DNA from: Sthenelais limicola
Lineage: Eukaryota > Annelida > Polychaeta > Phyllodocida > Sigalionidae
DNA length: 64,000 nucleotides
Assembly: GCA_942159475.1 (NCBI GenBank)
Contig: OW804097.1
Coordinates: forward strand, 10,727,172 to 10,791,171
Direction of reading: 5' to 3'
Below, piece after piece: positions 1 through 10,439 of this stretch. The notes beneath the pieces were generated by a model. It was not told the DNA's origin. It saw nothing but the letters and a program-made list of their open reading frames with translations, and did no database searches. The stretch's first letter is position 1. Each line of letters opens with the position of its first letter. Position numbers and translations under genes: made by a program.

Positions 1-690
1 TCTTCCATACGGTTTAAAATTAATAGAAGACAAAAAAATATTCAAAAAAGAAATTAGAAGGGTCCTGGCAGGAAGTTTCATGCTGAGAAATGAATGCTGG
101 TACCTGGTCACGCTTGTGTATCGAGCGTAGCTATCTTAATACCGCAGTTCGTTAACCTATAAACATGTACTTGGTGTTACTAACAGATATCTGCCCTTCT
201 ACATAGTATTGTGCTGGGCGTTACTGTCGGTAAGCGGTCCTTTCGCTCAAAACATGTACTGGGTGCTACTATTTTGTAGCTGTCATTTTCTTGCTCATTT
301 TGAGGTTGTATTTTGTATCGCTCGCAGGGACACAGGCCTCTGTTGCCTGTAGTATCGATTTTGTTTATACATGTTATATGCCTCACTACGATTATTCCAA
401 TGAATGTCATGATAAATGGACACTGCCCAAGGTGTGAGTTTTTATTATCGTATTATTATTATCTATACTGTCTACTTACTGTAATAATAACTATTGTCAT
501 ATTCTTCTTTCTTTTTTCTTAACATTTTCATAAACTCAGCACGCACTGAGAATGATTGTAGATACTATTTACAAAATGTCGTAGCTGAATAAAAATCTTA
601 AAACAAACAAAGGGACAGCGTAGTTCTAGGTAGATCTCAGAATAGCAGTAATTAGAGTAGACATGCAGCTTGTCAGCGTTGTCCTGAATA
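1..690. other. anonymous AT-rich sequence
   Basis: I see no convincing gene, repeat array or terminal inverted repeat here. The short open frames have no splice context and no compositional bias. Confidence 0.4.
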
Positions 691-750
691 TATGTGATGT
701 GTTCCAGGAAAATGATTCTCAAAAATCATATTTTTCAAATTGATTTGTAA
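691..750. repeat. family B MITE end fragment
   Basis: A terminus resembling GTGATGTGTTCCAGGAAAAT, followed by an internal TATTTTTCA tract, matches the family B end. The rest of the element is absent. Confidence 0.5.
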
Positions 751-809
751 AATTGACAGCATAAATTGTCTAATTTTTTAGTTAAAGTAGTCTCATTCAG
801 CCACACATT

Positions 810-1338
810 TGTCACACCCCTACCGGCCAGAAGACTCCATACACTTTCTTACAGCCACAACACTCACGGATTTCTTATCATTCCAAAGTCCAAAGGTACA
901 GGTGAGGTCCAGGTCTGACCGTTATCTCAAAAGTCAATCACATGGGAAAGGAGGGGAGGGACTGACTGCCAGGTCAGGGGAGGGGTATTGATTAAGAGCG
1001 GGAGGGAGAGGGGAGGGGAGATAACCCCGTGACCTGGTCACCATCCAAAGTAATTGGTCAGAGCGGCAGTGGTCACTCTGAACCTAGCTTTGATATTTTC
1101 CTGTCATTGTTATCCTGTGGCTGATTGGATCTCTAATCTAACCTGTTAATTAATTGGTCCAGAGAGACCTAAGCCAATCAGCGCAGGACCAGGGGTTTCG
1201 TTCTAATCTGTCTAGTATAAGAATCAAGACCAGCGATTAGTTCGATCTCTTTTAAGCGATCCTACTGACTTGAAGCATACATCTCTGTGTGTTGCGTTAA
1301 TTAATTTCTCACTCAACAACCAACCCTGAAATATTACA
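810..1338 (+). mobile_element. possible solo LTR or LTR fragment
   Basis: The segment starts TGTCACACC and ends ATATTACA, so it has the TG...CA form of an LTR. Inside are a CCAATCAG box near 1174, a TATAAG box near 1215 and, about 25 bases on, a short AGTTCGATCTC start-like stretch, an order typical of retroviral-type promoters. The tail (a CAACAACCAACCCTG run) resembles the ends of invertebrate Gypsy-class LTRs. I find no flanking 5-bp duplication, no primer-binding site after 1338 and no second copy. An ordinary host promoter is the alternative. Confidence 0.4.
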
Positions 1339-1959
1339 AAGAATGTCTCACACTTCTTCAGATTTATTCAAAAGATCTCTTTTTTGGAATGGTCCGATTT
1401 TGGATTGGATTTCGCCATATGAATCTGTAGTGGATGGGAGGTTATAAATAGCCCTCCGCGTCGAGAGTGTATTGATCATATGTCCTTGACATTCCCCGTG
1501 TCTCCGTAACGCTCTACTGAGCACGGAATGAGCTTTCAGATTTGTACTAACTACAAGGCAGATATGTTTTACCATTATCACCCATTTGCAGGATTCTTAT
1601 ATTGTATTCAACTACAGCAGAATGTGTATTGTGTAGAACCATTTACTGTATTCCTGTACCACCTGTTCTTATGTACTGTGTTGACTGATAATGTTTGCCT
1701 GGTGCGACACCTCTTTTACTATGTGAGGACAAATATGACTTGCTCCTGTCTGTAAGGTATAGTTGTTCAGTCCTATGCTGGGATTGGACCTGGTTAAACT
1801 TGCAGTCTGGTCGTGGGTGGCAATAAACCTTACGAAAGAGACATTCCGTGTTGGTGTTATTCCTTGCCTTTTTCGAGATCCGGATCTGTCGTTGTTGAAG
1901 TTGGGTGAACTTCTAGTAATAAAGCCATTTACTATAGAGATGATTCACTACAAATCTAT

Positions 1960-2213
1960 GTACCACAATTACGGACATTGCATTAAATATATTCTTGCGG
2001 ATCCTAGGTCATCTGCTGAAATATATTTAGTTATTTTACAGATAATTACCCACCCTAAAATATTGTAAACTTGTTTCAAACATAAATATATCAAACATAA
2101 AATGTAGAAACACTTCTTAGATGTCCTTATTATGTTAACCACCATTGGAATTCGAAAATCTCAAAATACATTTTTTTGCGGCTTGTGACTCATTTGTCCT
2201 TAAACACATTGAT
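1960..2213 (-). repeat. family B MITE, 5'-truncated
   Basis: The stretch reads as the reverse complement of family B, including the block complementary to GATAGTAAACA, and ends with a degraded GCGRCTTGTGACTCAT terminus. The opposite terminus is missing. Confidence 0.55.
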
Positions 2214-2317
2214 CAGATGCATCATGGGTACAAATAAGAATCTTCCACAAGGTCAAAGTGATATATTCACAAGGTCTCCTCGTTGGAATATATTCATTTT
2301 TGGGGTGCATATGAATC

Positions 2318-2546
2318 AGATTTTCAGAAAATGTACAATTCGTCTTCAACAACCCTCTCGAATAACCCATATTTAAGACAAAAATGAGCTTCAAAATGCA
2401 GTTTAACATAACAGAACTGATACTTTAAATCCATGTGATACCAAATATACTCAGATAGACCCAGTATTCATCATTTTTCAGCTCAATTTAGAAGAATTTC
2501 CTCAATGTGTAGAGCTGCCAATTGTGCATTTTCTGAAAATCTGACC
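2318..2546 (-). repeat. family A MITE, subfamily A2
   Basis: Full-length copy with both inverted ends. The left end has ATCAG instead of GTCAG. The A2 diagnostic interior is present: GAGCTTCAAAATGCAG and GTGTAGAGCTGCC. Confidence 0.75.
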
Positions 2547-2916
2547 CATATAATACACTACACAAATCATGAAAGGAACTCTAGCTGACCCTCGCATATA
2601 TATCTTACAACCGGCGCAGTCTCTTCTCGTTCTGTGAAACCATGGAAACTGCAGGTGAATTGCAAAAGATGTTTCCGACTGTAACCTTTTACAAGTAGCT
2701 TATTTTCCGATTAGGCAGACAGTTTTCCCCAATTACCTGACAAACGTTGACAGTTTCTACCTGTCAAGTTTTTTTTGCTGAGGTAAGTTGAATAACTATG
2801 GTGGAATCAGTTGCTATATAAAGATATATAATACACAATAGGTCTCTCTGTTGATTTTACTTTCATTTTAATCTATTTCATTATTTCATTTCTGTTTTGA
2901 GTAGTTTGCGATATAT

Positions 2917-3165
2917 GGGTCAGATTTTCAGAAAATGTACAATAATTATTGGCCTTCACCAATTCTCTAAAAACAAATTGAAGAAGAAAATCAGGTTCAA
3001 AATGCAGTTCAACATAACCAGAGATATTTATTGAATCAATACACAATACACAATACAGAATACACCCAGATACACCTAGTATTTATATTTTTTCACTCTA
3101 ATTTAGCAGAATTTGATAGATGGGTAGATAACTGTAGATTATGCATTTTCCGAAAATCTGACCCA
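2917..3165 (-). repeat. family A MITE, divergent subfamily A3
   Basis: Both GGGTCAG-type ends are present. The interior differs from A1 and A2, with repeated AATACACAATACA motifs. The copy at 54784-55017 shares this interior, so I treat A3 as a third subfamily. Confidence 0.75.
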
Positions 3166-3242
3166 TATAGAGCCTAGAGTAAGCATAGAAGTGGGTGGTT
3201 AATCTCTATTGAATTATTGCCTCTGACCCATATATTGATATA

Positions 3243-3477
3243 TGGGTCAGATTTTCAGAAAATGTACAATTCGACTTCACCAATCTTCTCAAATAACCCA
3301 AATTCCAGTCGAAAATAAAGTTCAAAATACAGTTCACCTAACCAAACAGATTGCTAGAATCAATGCAATGCCGAATATACACAAATTTACCTAATATTGA
3401 CCAAATGGCAGTCTAATTTAGCAGATTTTACTAAATGTGTACAGCTGCCAATTGTACATTTTCTGAAAGTCTGACCC
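3243..3477 (-). repeat. family A MITE, subfamily A1
   Basis: Intact ends. The A1 interior is recognisable from ACCAAACAGATTGCTAGAAT and TGTACAGCTGCC. It lies about 75 bp from the preceding A3 copy. Confidence 0.8.
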
Positions 3478-3760
3478 ATATAGATGACATCCATTGATTC
3501 TAACATTCTTTGTACACCGTGCATGCTTGTCTATGATTCAATTGTCATTCCTGGAGATAAGAAAATTGAAATAAGAAATAAGAAAATTCTTTATCTGCCA
3601 TGAAAGCTGTTGTGCTGACAAAAGGGTTATGAACTTCTCAAACTAGAGATCTACCAAGCCACGCTGCTCTTTCTTATCTTAACATTGTTACTATTATATA
3701 TCTCTAGCACTAATTATATTACTACCTTATGTACAATGATGTTTGAATCACTACACATTT

Positions 3761-4171
3761 GTGATGTGTTTCAGGAAAATGAGTCATAAGTCGCAAAAAT
3801 TATATTTTTCATAGTGTTCTTTTTTCACAAGATCACATTATTGGAATGTTCTGATTTTTAGAGAGTTTATTACTTATAGCTATATCAATCCATGTATCCA
3901 ATTCCAGGACAATGTATGTAATATATCCTTTCGTTTTGAAGGTTCCCATATGGACTACATTTAGTTATTTTACTGTTTATTGACTCCCAGAAATATTGGA
4001 AACTTTTTTTTTTCAAAAACGAAAATATCAAACTTAAAATCTAGAAATACTTATTAGATTATTAGACTGTTTACTATCATTGGAATCGGCTTGATCTCAT
4101 CTTTTCAAATATCATGGAATCTCAAAATCCGTATTTTGCGACTTATGACTCATTTTCCTAAAACGGATCAC
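3761..4171 (-). repeat. family B MITE, full length
   Basis: Defines the family: ends GTGATGTGTTTCAGG and complement, then GAGTCATAAGTCGC, about 410 bp, no coding capacity. It is flanked by a direct 4-bp ATTT (3757-3760 and 4172-4175), which supports transposition by a cut-and-paste transposase supplied elsewhere. Confidence 0.85.
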
Positions 4172-4199
4172 ATTTGAATAATTTCACATAAAACAAGAT

Positions 4200-4352
4200 A
4201 CAGATTGTCGAAGGGAAGGGGCTCGCTGAATATCGGGTTGGCTGAAGTATTTAATAGATGTAACTTATGAAGAATATAATAAAGTTGGTGTTGATTTTAT
4301 TAGTTATCTCAAGCTTTCGGGCTATTGTGACCCTTCATCAGGAGAATGGTGG
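4200..4352 (-). mobile_element. PLE-like remnant with hammerhead-like core
   Basis: On the minus strand the segment carries CTGATGA (4335-4341), a GGGT/GCCC stem with a 7-base loop, then GAAA (4315-4318). The bases flanking this core, TCTC upstream and GAGA downstream, can pair as a 4-bp stem I, leaving CTT as a possible cleavage triplet. The outer part is related to 39670-39810, sharing GCTCGCTG and ATATCGGGT. Penelope-like elements are known to carry hammerhead motifs in their terminal repeats, so I read this as a truncated element. No coding part survives. Confidence 0.5.
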
Positions 4353-4382
4353 TAAGTTTATAATGAGAACATCGTTTCATTT

Positions 4383-4770
4383 AGAATAGAATAGAATAGA
4401 AAGTCTTTTATTTGCCTTTTGATAAGTTACAGAGGAAATGACAAATGGGTTGACATGCTTATGTGTCGTATGAGACAACACATTTCTTCCAGCCGCTACC
4501 CTGGTTGGAATAAGTTGTGTTTTCTAGTAGAATATATAAGTATGAGTATCTAACGACTAGGATATGTTTCGAATAGTAGGGTGCACTACTTACTCGGTAC
4601 AATGAATGTTAATAATAATAATAATAATAATAATAATGGGTCACTCATTGGAGAGGAGGATCATGCTAGTACAAGCATGAGAGTACATGTGATAAAGTAA
4701 CTAGTCTTCAGTGTACTGTGAGGTCTTTTAATAATTGATCAATACAGATCAGCGTCAAGGCATATAAGAT
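4383..4770 (-). mobile_element. truncated non-LTR retroposon with TTCTA tail
   Basis: Read on the minus strand, this 388-bp block ends in GGCAAATAAAAGAC followed by a TTCTA microsatellite tail, the usual 3' end of a LINE or its SINE partner. An ATT repeat lies inside (4608-4636). The paired sequence at 5388-5420 runs uninterrupted through the same point, so it serves as an empty site and supports a discrete insertion. Confidence 0.65.
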
Positions 4771-5346
4771 TTCGAAATGTATATATGTCTTCCTGAATGA
4801 AATATTTTTTCAAAAAAGATCATATTTTACGGAAGACTGACTGAAGATTACAATATCTAAATGAAAAATAAATAATAGTAAAAAGATTTAATAGAATCCA
4901 GCTGACATTGATAGCATCCCTGAGATATGTGATCCGTTTTAGGAAAATAAGTCATAAGTCGCAAAATATGGATTTTGAGATATAACCATATTTGAAAAGA
5001 GGAGATCAAGCCGTTTCCAATGATAGTAAACACTAGGAAACCGAATAACTATATCTATATTTTAAACAAAAGGTTTGTAATGTTTCTAGATGGGTAATTA
5101 CCAGTAAAGTAACTAAATACTCCATACAAAGGATTTCAAACGGCAGGGATATATTTAATATAATGTCCTGACATGGATTTATGCGACTATAAGTGCTAAA
5201 CCCTCTAAAGATCAGAACAGTGAAAAAAACACTTTGAAAAATCTCAATTTTGCGACTTTTGACTCATTTTCTTGGAACACATCACAAATGTCCCCTACTG
5301 TGTGACGTATCACAGACTAATAAGTCTCAACCACGAAGAATGGAGT
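4771..5346 (+). repeat. tandem duplication, copy 1
   Basis: Shares near-identical order with 5413-6016: the TTTCGAAATGTATAT start, the GACTGAAGATTACAATATC block, a family B MITE, then CACAGACTAATAAGTCTCAA. Copy 1 is slightly shorter through small internal deletions. Confidence 0.75.
4929..5285 (+). repeat. family B MITE, variant terminus
   Basis: Starts GTGATCCGTTTTAGG, a variant terminus shared with the copies at 5563, 9009 and 25021. It lies inside the first unit of the local tandem duplication. Confidence 0.75.
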
Positions 5347-5412
5347 CTGAATGATTATACCTTAGTTTAAATTGAATTTAAAGTAAGTTTATACTGAGAA
5401 CATCGTTTCATT

Positions 5413-6016
5413 TCGAAATGTATATGTCTTCCTGAATGAAATATTTTTTCAAAACAGATTTTACGGAAGATTGACTGAAGATTACAATATCTAAATGAAA
5501 AATAAATAATAGTAAAAAGATTTAAAAGAATCCGGCCGACATTGATAGCATCCCTGAGAAATGTGATCCGTTTTTGGAAAATAAGTCATAAGTCGCAAAA
5601 TATGGATTTTGAGATATCATCATAATTTGAAAAGAGGAGATCAGGCTGATTCCAATGATAGTAAACACTAGGAAACCCAATAACTATATCTATATTTTAA
5701 GTTTCATATTTTTATTTTCGAAACAAAAAGTTTGTAATGTTTCTAGATGGGTAATTACCAGTAAAGTAACTAAATATACTCCATACAGAGGACTTCAAAA
5801 GGCAGGGATATATTTAATATAATGTCCTGAAATGTGTTACATGGATTTATGCGACTATAAGTGCTAAACCCTCTAAAGATCAGAACAGTGAAAAAAACAC
5901 TTTGAAAAATATCAATTTTGCGACTTGTGACTCATTTTCTTGGAACACATCACAAATGTCCCCTACTGTGTGACGTATCACAGACTAATAAGTCTCAACC
6001 ACGCAGAATGGAGTCA
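5413..6016 (+). repeat. tandem duplication, copy 2
   Basis: Second unit of the duplication described at 4771. It is preceded at 5388-5415 by the GAGAACATCGTTTCATTT segment that, before copy 1, is separated from the unit by the retroposon at 4383-4770. Confidence 0.75.
5563..5953 (+). repeat. family B MITE, variant terminus
   Basis: Duplicate of the element at 4929-5285, carried along by the tandem duplication. It keeps about 30 bp lost from the first copy. Confidence 0.75.
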
Positions 6017-6170
6017 GGGAGGACATCCTATTACTTTCTGTAACATGAGATTAGGCTTTGAATCAGACAATGGTAAACTTGAGGCCATCTCATAAGTACT
6101 TCTACATCTTGTGGTTGACAAAAATAGTTATCAATTTACTTTTTAGTTGCAGTCGGGGAAATCAGTATAT

Positions 6171-6406
6171 GGGTCAGATTTTCAGAAAATGTACAATTGG
6201 CAGCTCTACACATTTAGGAAATTCTGCTAAATTAGGCTGAAAAATGAAGAATGCCAGGTATATCTGAGTACATTTGGTATCGCATTGATTTAAAGTATCA
6301 GTTCTGTTATGTTAAACTGCATTTTGAAGCTCACTTTTGGCTTAAATATGAGTTATTTGAGAGGATTGGTGAAGACGAATTGTACATTTTCTGAAAATCT
6401 GACCCA
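6171..6406 (+). repeat. family A MITE, subfamily A2
   Basis: Intact, with perfect GGGTCAGATTTTCAG and complementary ends. The interior has GGCAGCTCTACACATTTAGG and CATTTTGAAGCTCA. Confidence 0.8.
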
Positions 6407-6584
6407 TATAGCTGTATTGTAGGACTACAGACCAGTCCTACTAGTGTTGGACATCCGCATCCCCTTCCGTTTGCATCAACGAAAATTAAAAAAACAATAT
6501 TTACTGCTCAAAACTGCAAATTGCTGGCTTTCCACTGGTTCATTTTGCTTCGAAATCATTTATAATTTGTTGTTAGTGTGCATT

Positions 6585-6821
6585 TGGGTCAGATTGTCAG
6601 AAAATGTAAATTGGCAGCTGTACACATTTGACTAAATCTGGCTAAATTAGACTGAGAAATGGCCAATACCAGGAATATATGAGTATATTTGGTATCGCAT
6701 TAATGTAAAGTATCAGTTCTGTTATGTAAAACTGCATTTTAAGGCTCATTTTCGTCTTAAATGTGGGTTATTTGAGAGGATTGGTGAAGCTGAATTGTGC
6801 ATTTTCTGACGATATGAACCT
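6585..6821 (+). repeat. family A MITE, subfamily A2, degraded right end
   Basis: The left end has a GATTGTCAG variant and the right end is GACGATATGAACC, so the ends no longer match well. The interior is typical A2. Confidence 0.7.
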
Positions 6822-6829
6822 TAACCTTT

Positions 6830-7280
6830 CTGCGACTAATAATATCTTTTTGTTTTTTCTGATAATTTTCTCTGTCAAATGTAAGTGGCTTTGATTATGT
6901 ATAATGTATGTGGACTGAATTTGCTGTTGGACTGTTTACAAATGGGATGAGTGCGGTTTGGTCTGAATAAGCTCTTGTCAAAACTCTGGCCTTGGAGTGT
7001 TGATTCTGCTATACCTTTATACTGTTGAGAAAAACATTAGGGTATGTTATTAGGCTGAAATATATTGATCTCGTTTTTTTAATGTGGCACCGTCTGAAAC
7101 ACATCCATGGTGGATATGACGTTTTTTTCAGTATTGATGTAACAGTAATATTTCTTTGCCCTAAATGAATAAAAAAAAATAAAGATATTAGACTGGTCCT
7201 TGTTTAGGCCGCGGTGACTGTAAGTAGGCCAGGGAATGCCGAGGGCTTGCTGGATGGATAATCACTAGTAAGGCTAAGAC
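6830..7280. other. anonymous sequence
   Basis: No gene, tandem array or inverted ends recognised between the A2 MITE and the next fragment. Confidence 0.4.
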
Positions 7281-7284
7281 ATGT

Positions 7285-7391
7285 AGGTCAAGTCACCAGA
7301 GAATGTTCAATTCACCTTCATCAATTCTCTCTAATAACCTACATTTCAGACGAAAATAAAGTTCAAAATACCTGGTATTGGCCAAATTGCA
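7285..7391 (-). repeat. family A MITE fragment, subfamily A1
   Basis: Left end with a TCACCAGA variant, then about 100 bp of A1 interior. It is cut off at the start of the F repeat array. Confidence 0.6.
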
Positions 7392-7394
7392 CCG

Positions 7395-7735
7395 GGAGAG
7401 CTAAGAGGGAGTGAGTGAGTGAGTGCGATTGGATGCTTTATGCCCTTATCAACACATCAACACATTTAATATGTTTATATCAAGGGTGGGAGAGCTGAAA
7501 GGGAGTGAGTGAGTGAGTGAGATTGGTTGCTTTATGCCCTTATCAACACATATAAAGGTTCTATCAAGGGTGGGAGAGCTGAGAGGGAGTGAGGGAGTGA
7601 GTGAGATTGGTTGCTTTATGCCCTTATCAACACATCAACACATTTAATATGGTTATATCAAGGGTGGGAGAGCAGAGAGGGAGTGAGTGAGTGAGACTGG
7701 TTGCTTTATGCCCTTATCAACACATTGAAGGAGAG
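7395..7735 (+). repeat. repeat F tandem array, about 4 units
   Basis: Units of about 85 bp contain GAGTGAGTGAGATTGGTTGC, TTATCAACACATTTAATATG and AAGGGTGGGAGAGCTGAGAG. Arrays of the same unit occur at 21985 and 45462, always followed by repeat G. Confidence 0.8.
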
Positions 7736-7975
7736 CTGAGAGGGAGGCAGTTTATGATCATACCCAGGAAATAGTGATAGAGAAGAAGGGAGAGAGAGAC
7801 AGAAAAAAAGTCAGAAATGCACTTTATGGTCTTACTCAGGAAATAGAGATAGAGAAGATGGGAGAGTGAGACAGAGAAAAAAAGACACAAAGGCATTTTA
7901 TGGTCTTACCCAGGAAATAGAGATAGAGAAGAAGGGAGAGAGAGACAAAAAGAGACAGAAAGGCACTTTATGGTC
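7736..7975 (+). repeat. repeat G purine-rich tandem array
   Basis: About three units of about 75 bp containing CCCAGGAAATAGAGATAGAG, GGGAGAGAGAGACAGAG and CACTTTATGGTCTTA. The interrupted last unit ends ACCCAGGACC near 8510-8519, as at 44770 and 46270. Strong purine strand bias. Confidence 0.8.
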
Positions 7976-7978
7976 TTA

Positions 7979-8507
7979 CAGGGGTGTTCCACAGGTCGGA
8001 ATAAGCCTTACGTCCCAATCGGTTTTCCAAAAAAACGATCATTAATTCCGACCTGTTATTCACATAGCAGTCAGTTCGGTTCGGGTCCATCAGAATGGAA
8101 AATCACCGTTAGAATATTTGAGGAAAACCGAACGAACCGAAGGGCTAAAAACGATAATCCGACCTGTTTGATTTTCATCGGTTTTTGGTTGGTTTTTGAT
8201 GAAACCGATGGAACCGAATGGAGCCGAACAGACATTCCGACCAGTTGTGCACACCATCGGAATGAATAAGAGTGGATAGGACACTCTCGGTCTGGAAGTG
8301 ATGTAATAAATGTATTTTATTCCGAACCGATGCAAACCGACCAGTTGCACAGGCCCTTGGTTTGGTTCAGTTCGGATCGGTTGGAATAATAAACATTCGG
8401 TCACCCTGTGCGCACAAAACCGATGCAAACCGAGAAAACCATAGCATTGTTTCATTGGTAAAACCGATTGGGACGTAAGGCTTATTCCGACCTGTGGAAC
8501 AGGCCCA
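7979..8507. mobile_element. Harbinger-like MITE
   Basis: Inverted ends of nearly 50 bp, with GTTCCACAGGTCGGAATAAG and CCTTACGTCCCAATCGG on the left and their complements on the right. The outermost bases (GGGCCTGTTCC on the right) and a TTA on each side (7976-7978, 8508-8510) fit the PIF/Harbinger superfamily, whose termini start GGG/GGC and whose target duplication is a 3-bp TWA. The 529-bp interior is internally repetitive with AACCGA motifs and holds no transposase. The long open frames in it come from that composition. It interrupts the last unit of the G array. Confidence 0.75.
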
Positions 8508-8519
8508 TTACCCAGGACC

Positions 8520-9000
8520 AGCGTCTTCCATGCCATGCCTATCTATTTTCATTGTCTTTGTTACATTACAAATAAACTCTATCAAACATATTAGGGTTTA
8601 CCAAGATAAGTTACCATTGTAGAGATGGGGGTGAGAAAGACAGGGTGTCGTTAATACATTATTTCAAAGAAACATGTTCTAAAATAACAATAAAACAGGA
8701 TTAAACACCAGCCAGTCAAAACCACTGATATGTTACATAGTACACTGTATTGCCTGACCGTTGCCGACCGTCCCTGGTGCCTTCAGCACCGTCCAAGTGA
8801 ATGTTGCATAACAGCACCCCCTGTTAGCTAACGCCACCTGCCGGTCTGCAACGGCACGCAGGTACCCACCGGTCCTTCTGCCGTCAGGTTAGTTCTAAAT
8901 TTCCCGATGGTGGCGCGGCAGTCGTTTTTGGTTATGTAACGTCGTCATGGCGTTGGATACCGTTTGATATACGTTGTGAAACGTTTATATAGTTAAATAA
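8520..9000. other. anonymous sequence with GC-rich stretch
   Basis: Mostly featureless. 8755-8935 is GC-rich with scattered GTTGC/GCAAC and ACGGCACG motifs and recalls the island at 13560-13850. No long open frame supports coding. Confidence 0.35.
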
Positions 9001-9008
9001 ATAGAATT

Positions 9009-9411
9009 GTGATCCGTTTTAGGAAAAGTCATAAGTCGCAAAATATGGATTTTGAGATAGCCTACCATCGTATTTGAAAAGGGGAGATAAAGCTGATTCC
9101 AATGATAGTAAACACTAGGGCACCTAACATGTATTTCTATATTTTAAGTTTAATATTTTTATTTTTGTAAAAAAGTTTTTAATGTTTCTGGATGGGTATT
9201 TACCTGTAAAGTAATCAAATATATTCCATATGAAGGCCTTCAACAGACAAGGATATATTTAATACAGTGTCCCGAAATTTGTTACATGGATTCATATACA
9301 AGTGCCAGACCCTCTAAATATCAGAACATTTCAATAAAGGGATCTTGTGAAAAAACACTTTGAAAAATATCAATTTTGCGACTTATGACTCATTTTCCTG
9401 AAACACATCAC
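9009..9411 (+). repeat. family B MITE, variant terminus
   Basis: Begins GTGATCCGTTTTAGG and ends with the standard complement. Flanked by direct AATT (9005-9008, 9412-9415). Confidence 0.8.
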
Positions 9412-9689
9412 AATTATGTTATACGAATTTTCGAATAGAAATCCAACTTAAAAACCAGTAAGAAGCACACTTCTGAGAAGAGCCCATGGCTAGTGGTTAC
9501 ATAATATGGTGTTTGCACAAGTGAGCAGCTTATCTGATGATCGAGAGAGAGAGAACCTCAGTATCAGAATAACTGACTGATTCTAAAGGGGACTTTTTTG
9601 GATAGCCAGTGACTGTGAATCTGTACTCTTTGTGTATTATTATTGTGCGGCACCGCTACAGGTGAGCCAGTGGGCCATGCCGAAAATTT

Positions 9690-9778
9690 GACAAAAAAAA
9701 ATGGGTTTTTTAAAATTTTCTTTTTTATTTAATTTGACAAAAAACTGGGTTTTTTAAAATTTTCTTTTTTATTTATTT
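9690..9778. repeat. 45-bp direct repeat, two copies
   Basis: TTTGACAAAAAA, then GGGTTTTTTAAAATTTTC and TTTTTTATTTA, occurs twice in succession just before the 21-bp minisatellite. Confidence 0.7.
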
Positions 9779-9789
9779 ACTTTCATTTA

Positions 9790-10430
9790 TCTTGACTTTA
9801 CGATGGGCTATCTTGACTTTACGATGGGCTATCTTGACTTTACGATGGGCTATCTTGACTTTACGATGGGCTTACGATGGGCTATCGTGACTTTGCGATG
9901 GGATATCGTGACTTTGCGATGGGCTATCGTGACTTTGCGATGGGCTATCGTGACTTTGCGATGGGCTATCGTGACTTTGCGATGGGCTATCGTGACTTTG
10001 CGATGGGCTATCGTGACTTTGCGATGGGCTATCGTGACTTTGCGATGGGCTATCGTGACTTTGCGATGGGCTATCGTGACTTTGCGATGGGCTATCGTGA
10101 CTTTGCGATGGGCTATCGTGACTTTGCGATGGGCTATCGTGACTTTGCGATGGGCTATCGTGACTTTGCGATGGGCTATTGTGACTTTGTGATGGGCTAT
10201 CGTGACTTTGCGATGGGCTTGCGATGGGCTTATGATGGGCTATCGTGACTTTACAATGGGCTATCTTGACTTTATGGTGACGATGGGCTATCGTGACTTT
10301 ACGATGGGCTATCGTGACTTTACGATGGGCTATCGTGACTTTACGATGGGCTATCATGACTTTACGATGGGCTATCGTGACCCTACGATGGGCTTACATG
10401 ACCCTACGATGAGCTATCTTGACTCCATCC
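9790..10430. repeat. 21-bp minisatellite, about 30 units
   Basis: Unit TATCGTGACTTTGCGATGGGC with few variants (TATCTTGACTTTACGATGGGC at the edges). Because 21 is a multiple of 3 and the unit lacks stops in several frames, long open frames appear on both strands. These are a composition effect. Variants cluster by position (ACG flanks, GCG centre), which suggests expansion from the middle. Confidence 0.9.
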
Positions 10431-10439
10431 AGGAAAATC

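Noticed and set aside
8090..8536. 148-codon open frame on the minus strand
   Set aside because: It lies within the Harbinger-like MITE, spans its inverted end and consists of translated AACCGA motifs. It has no transposase features.
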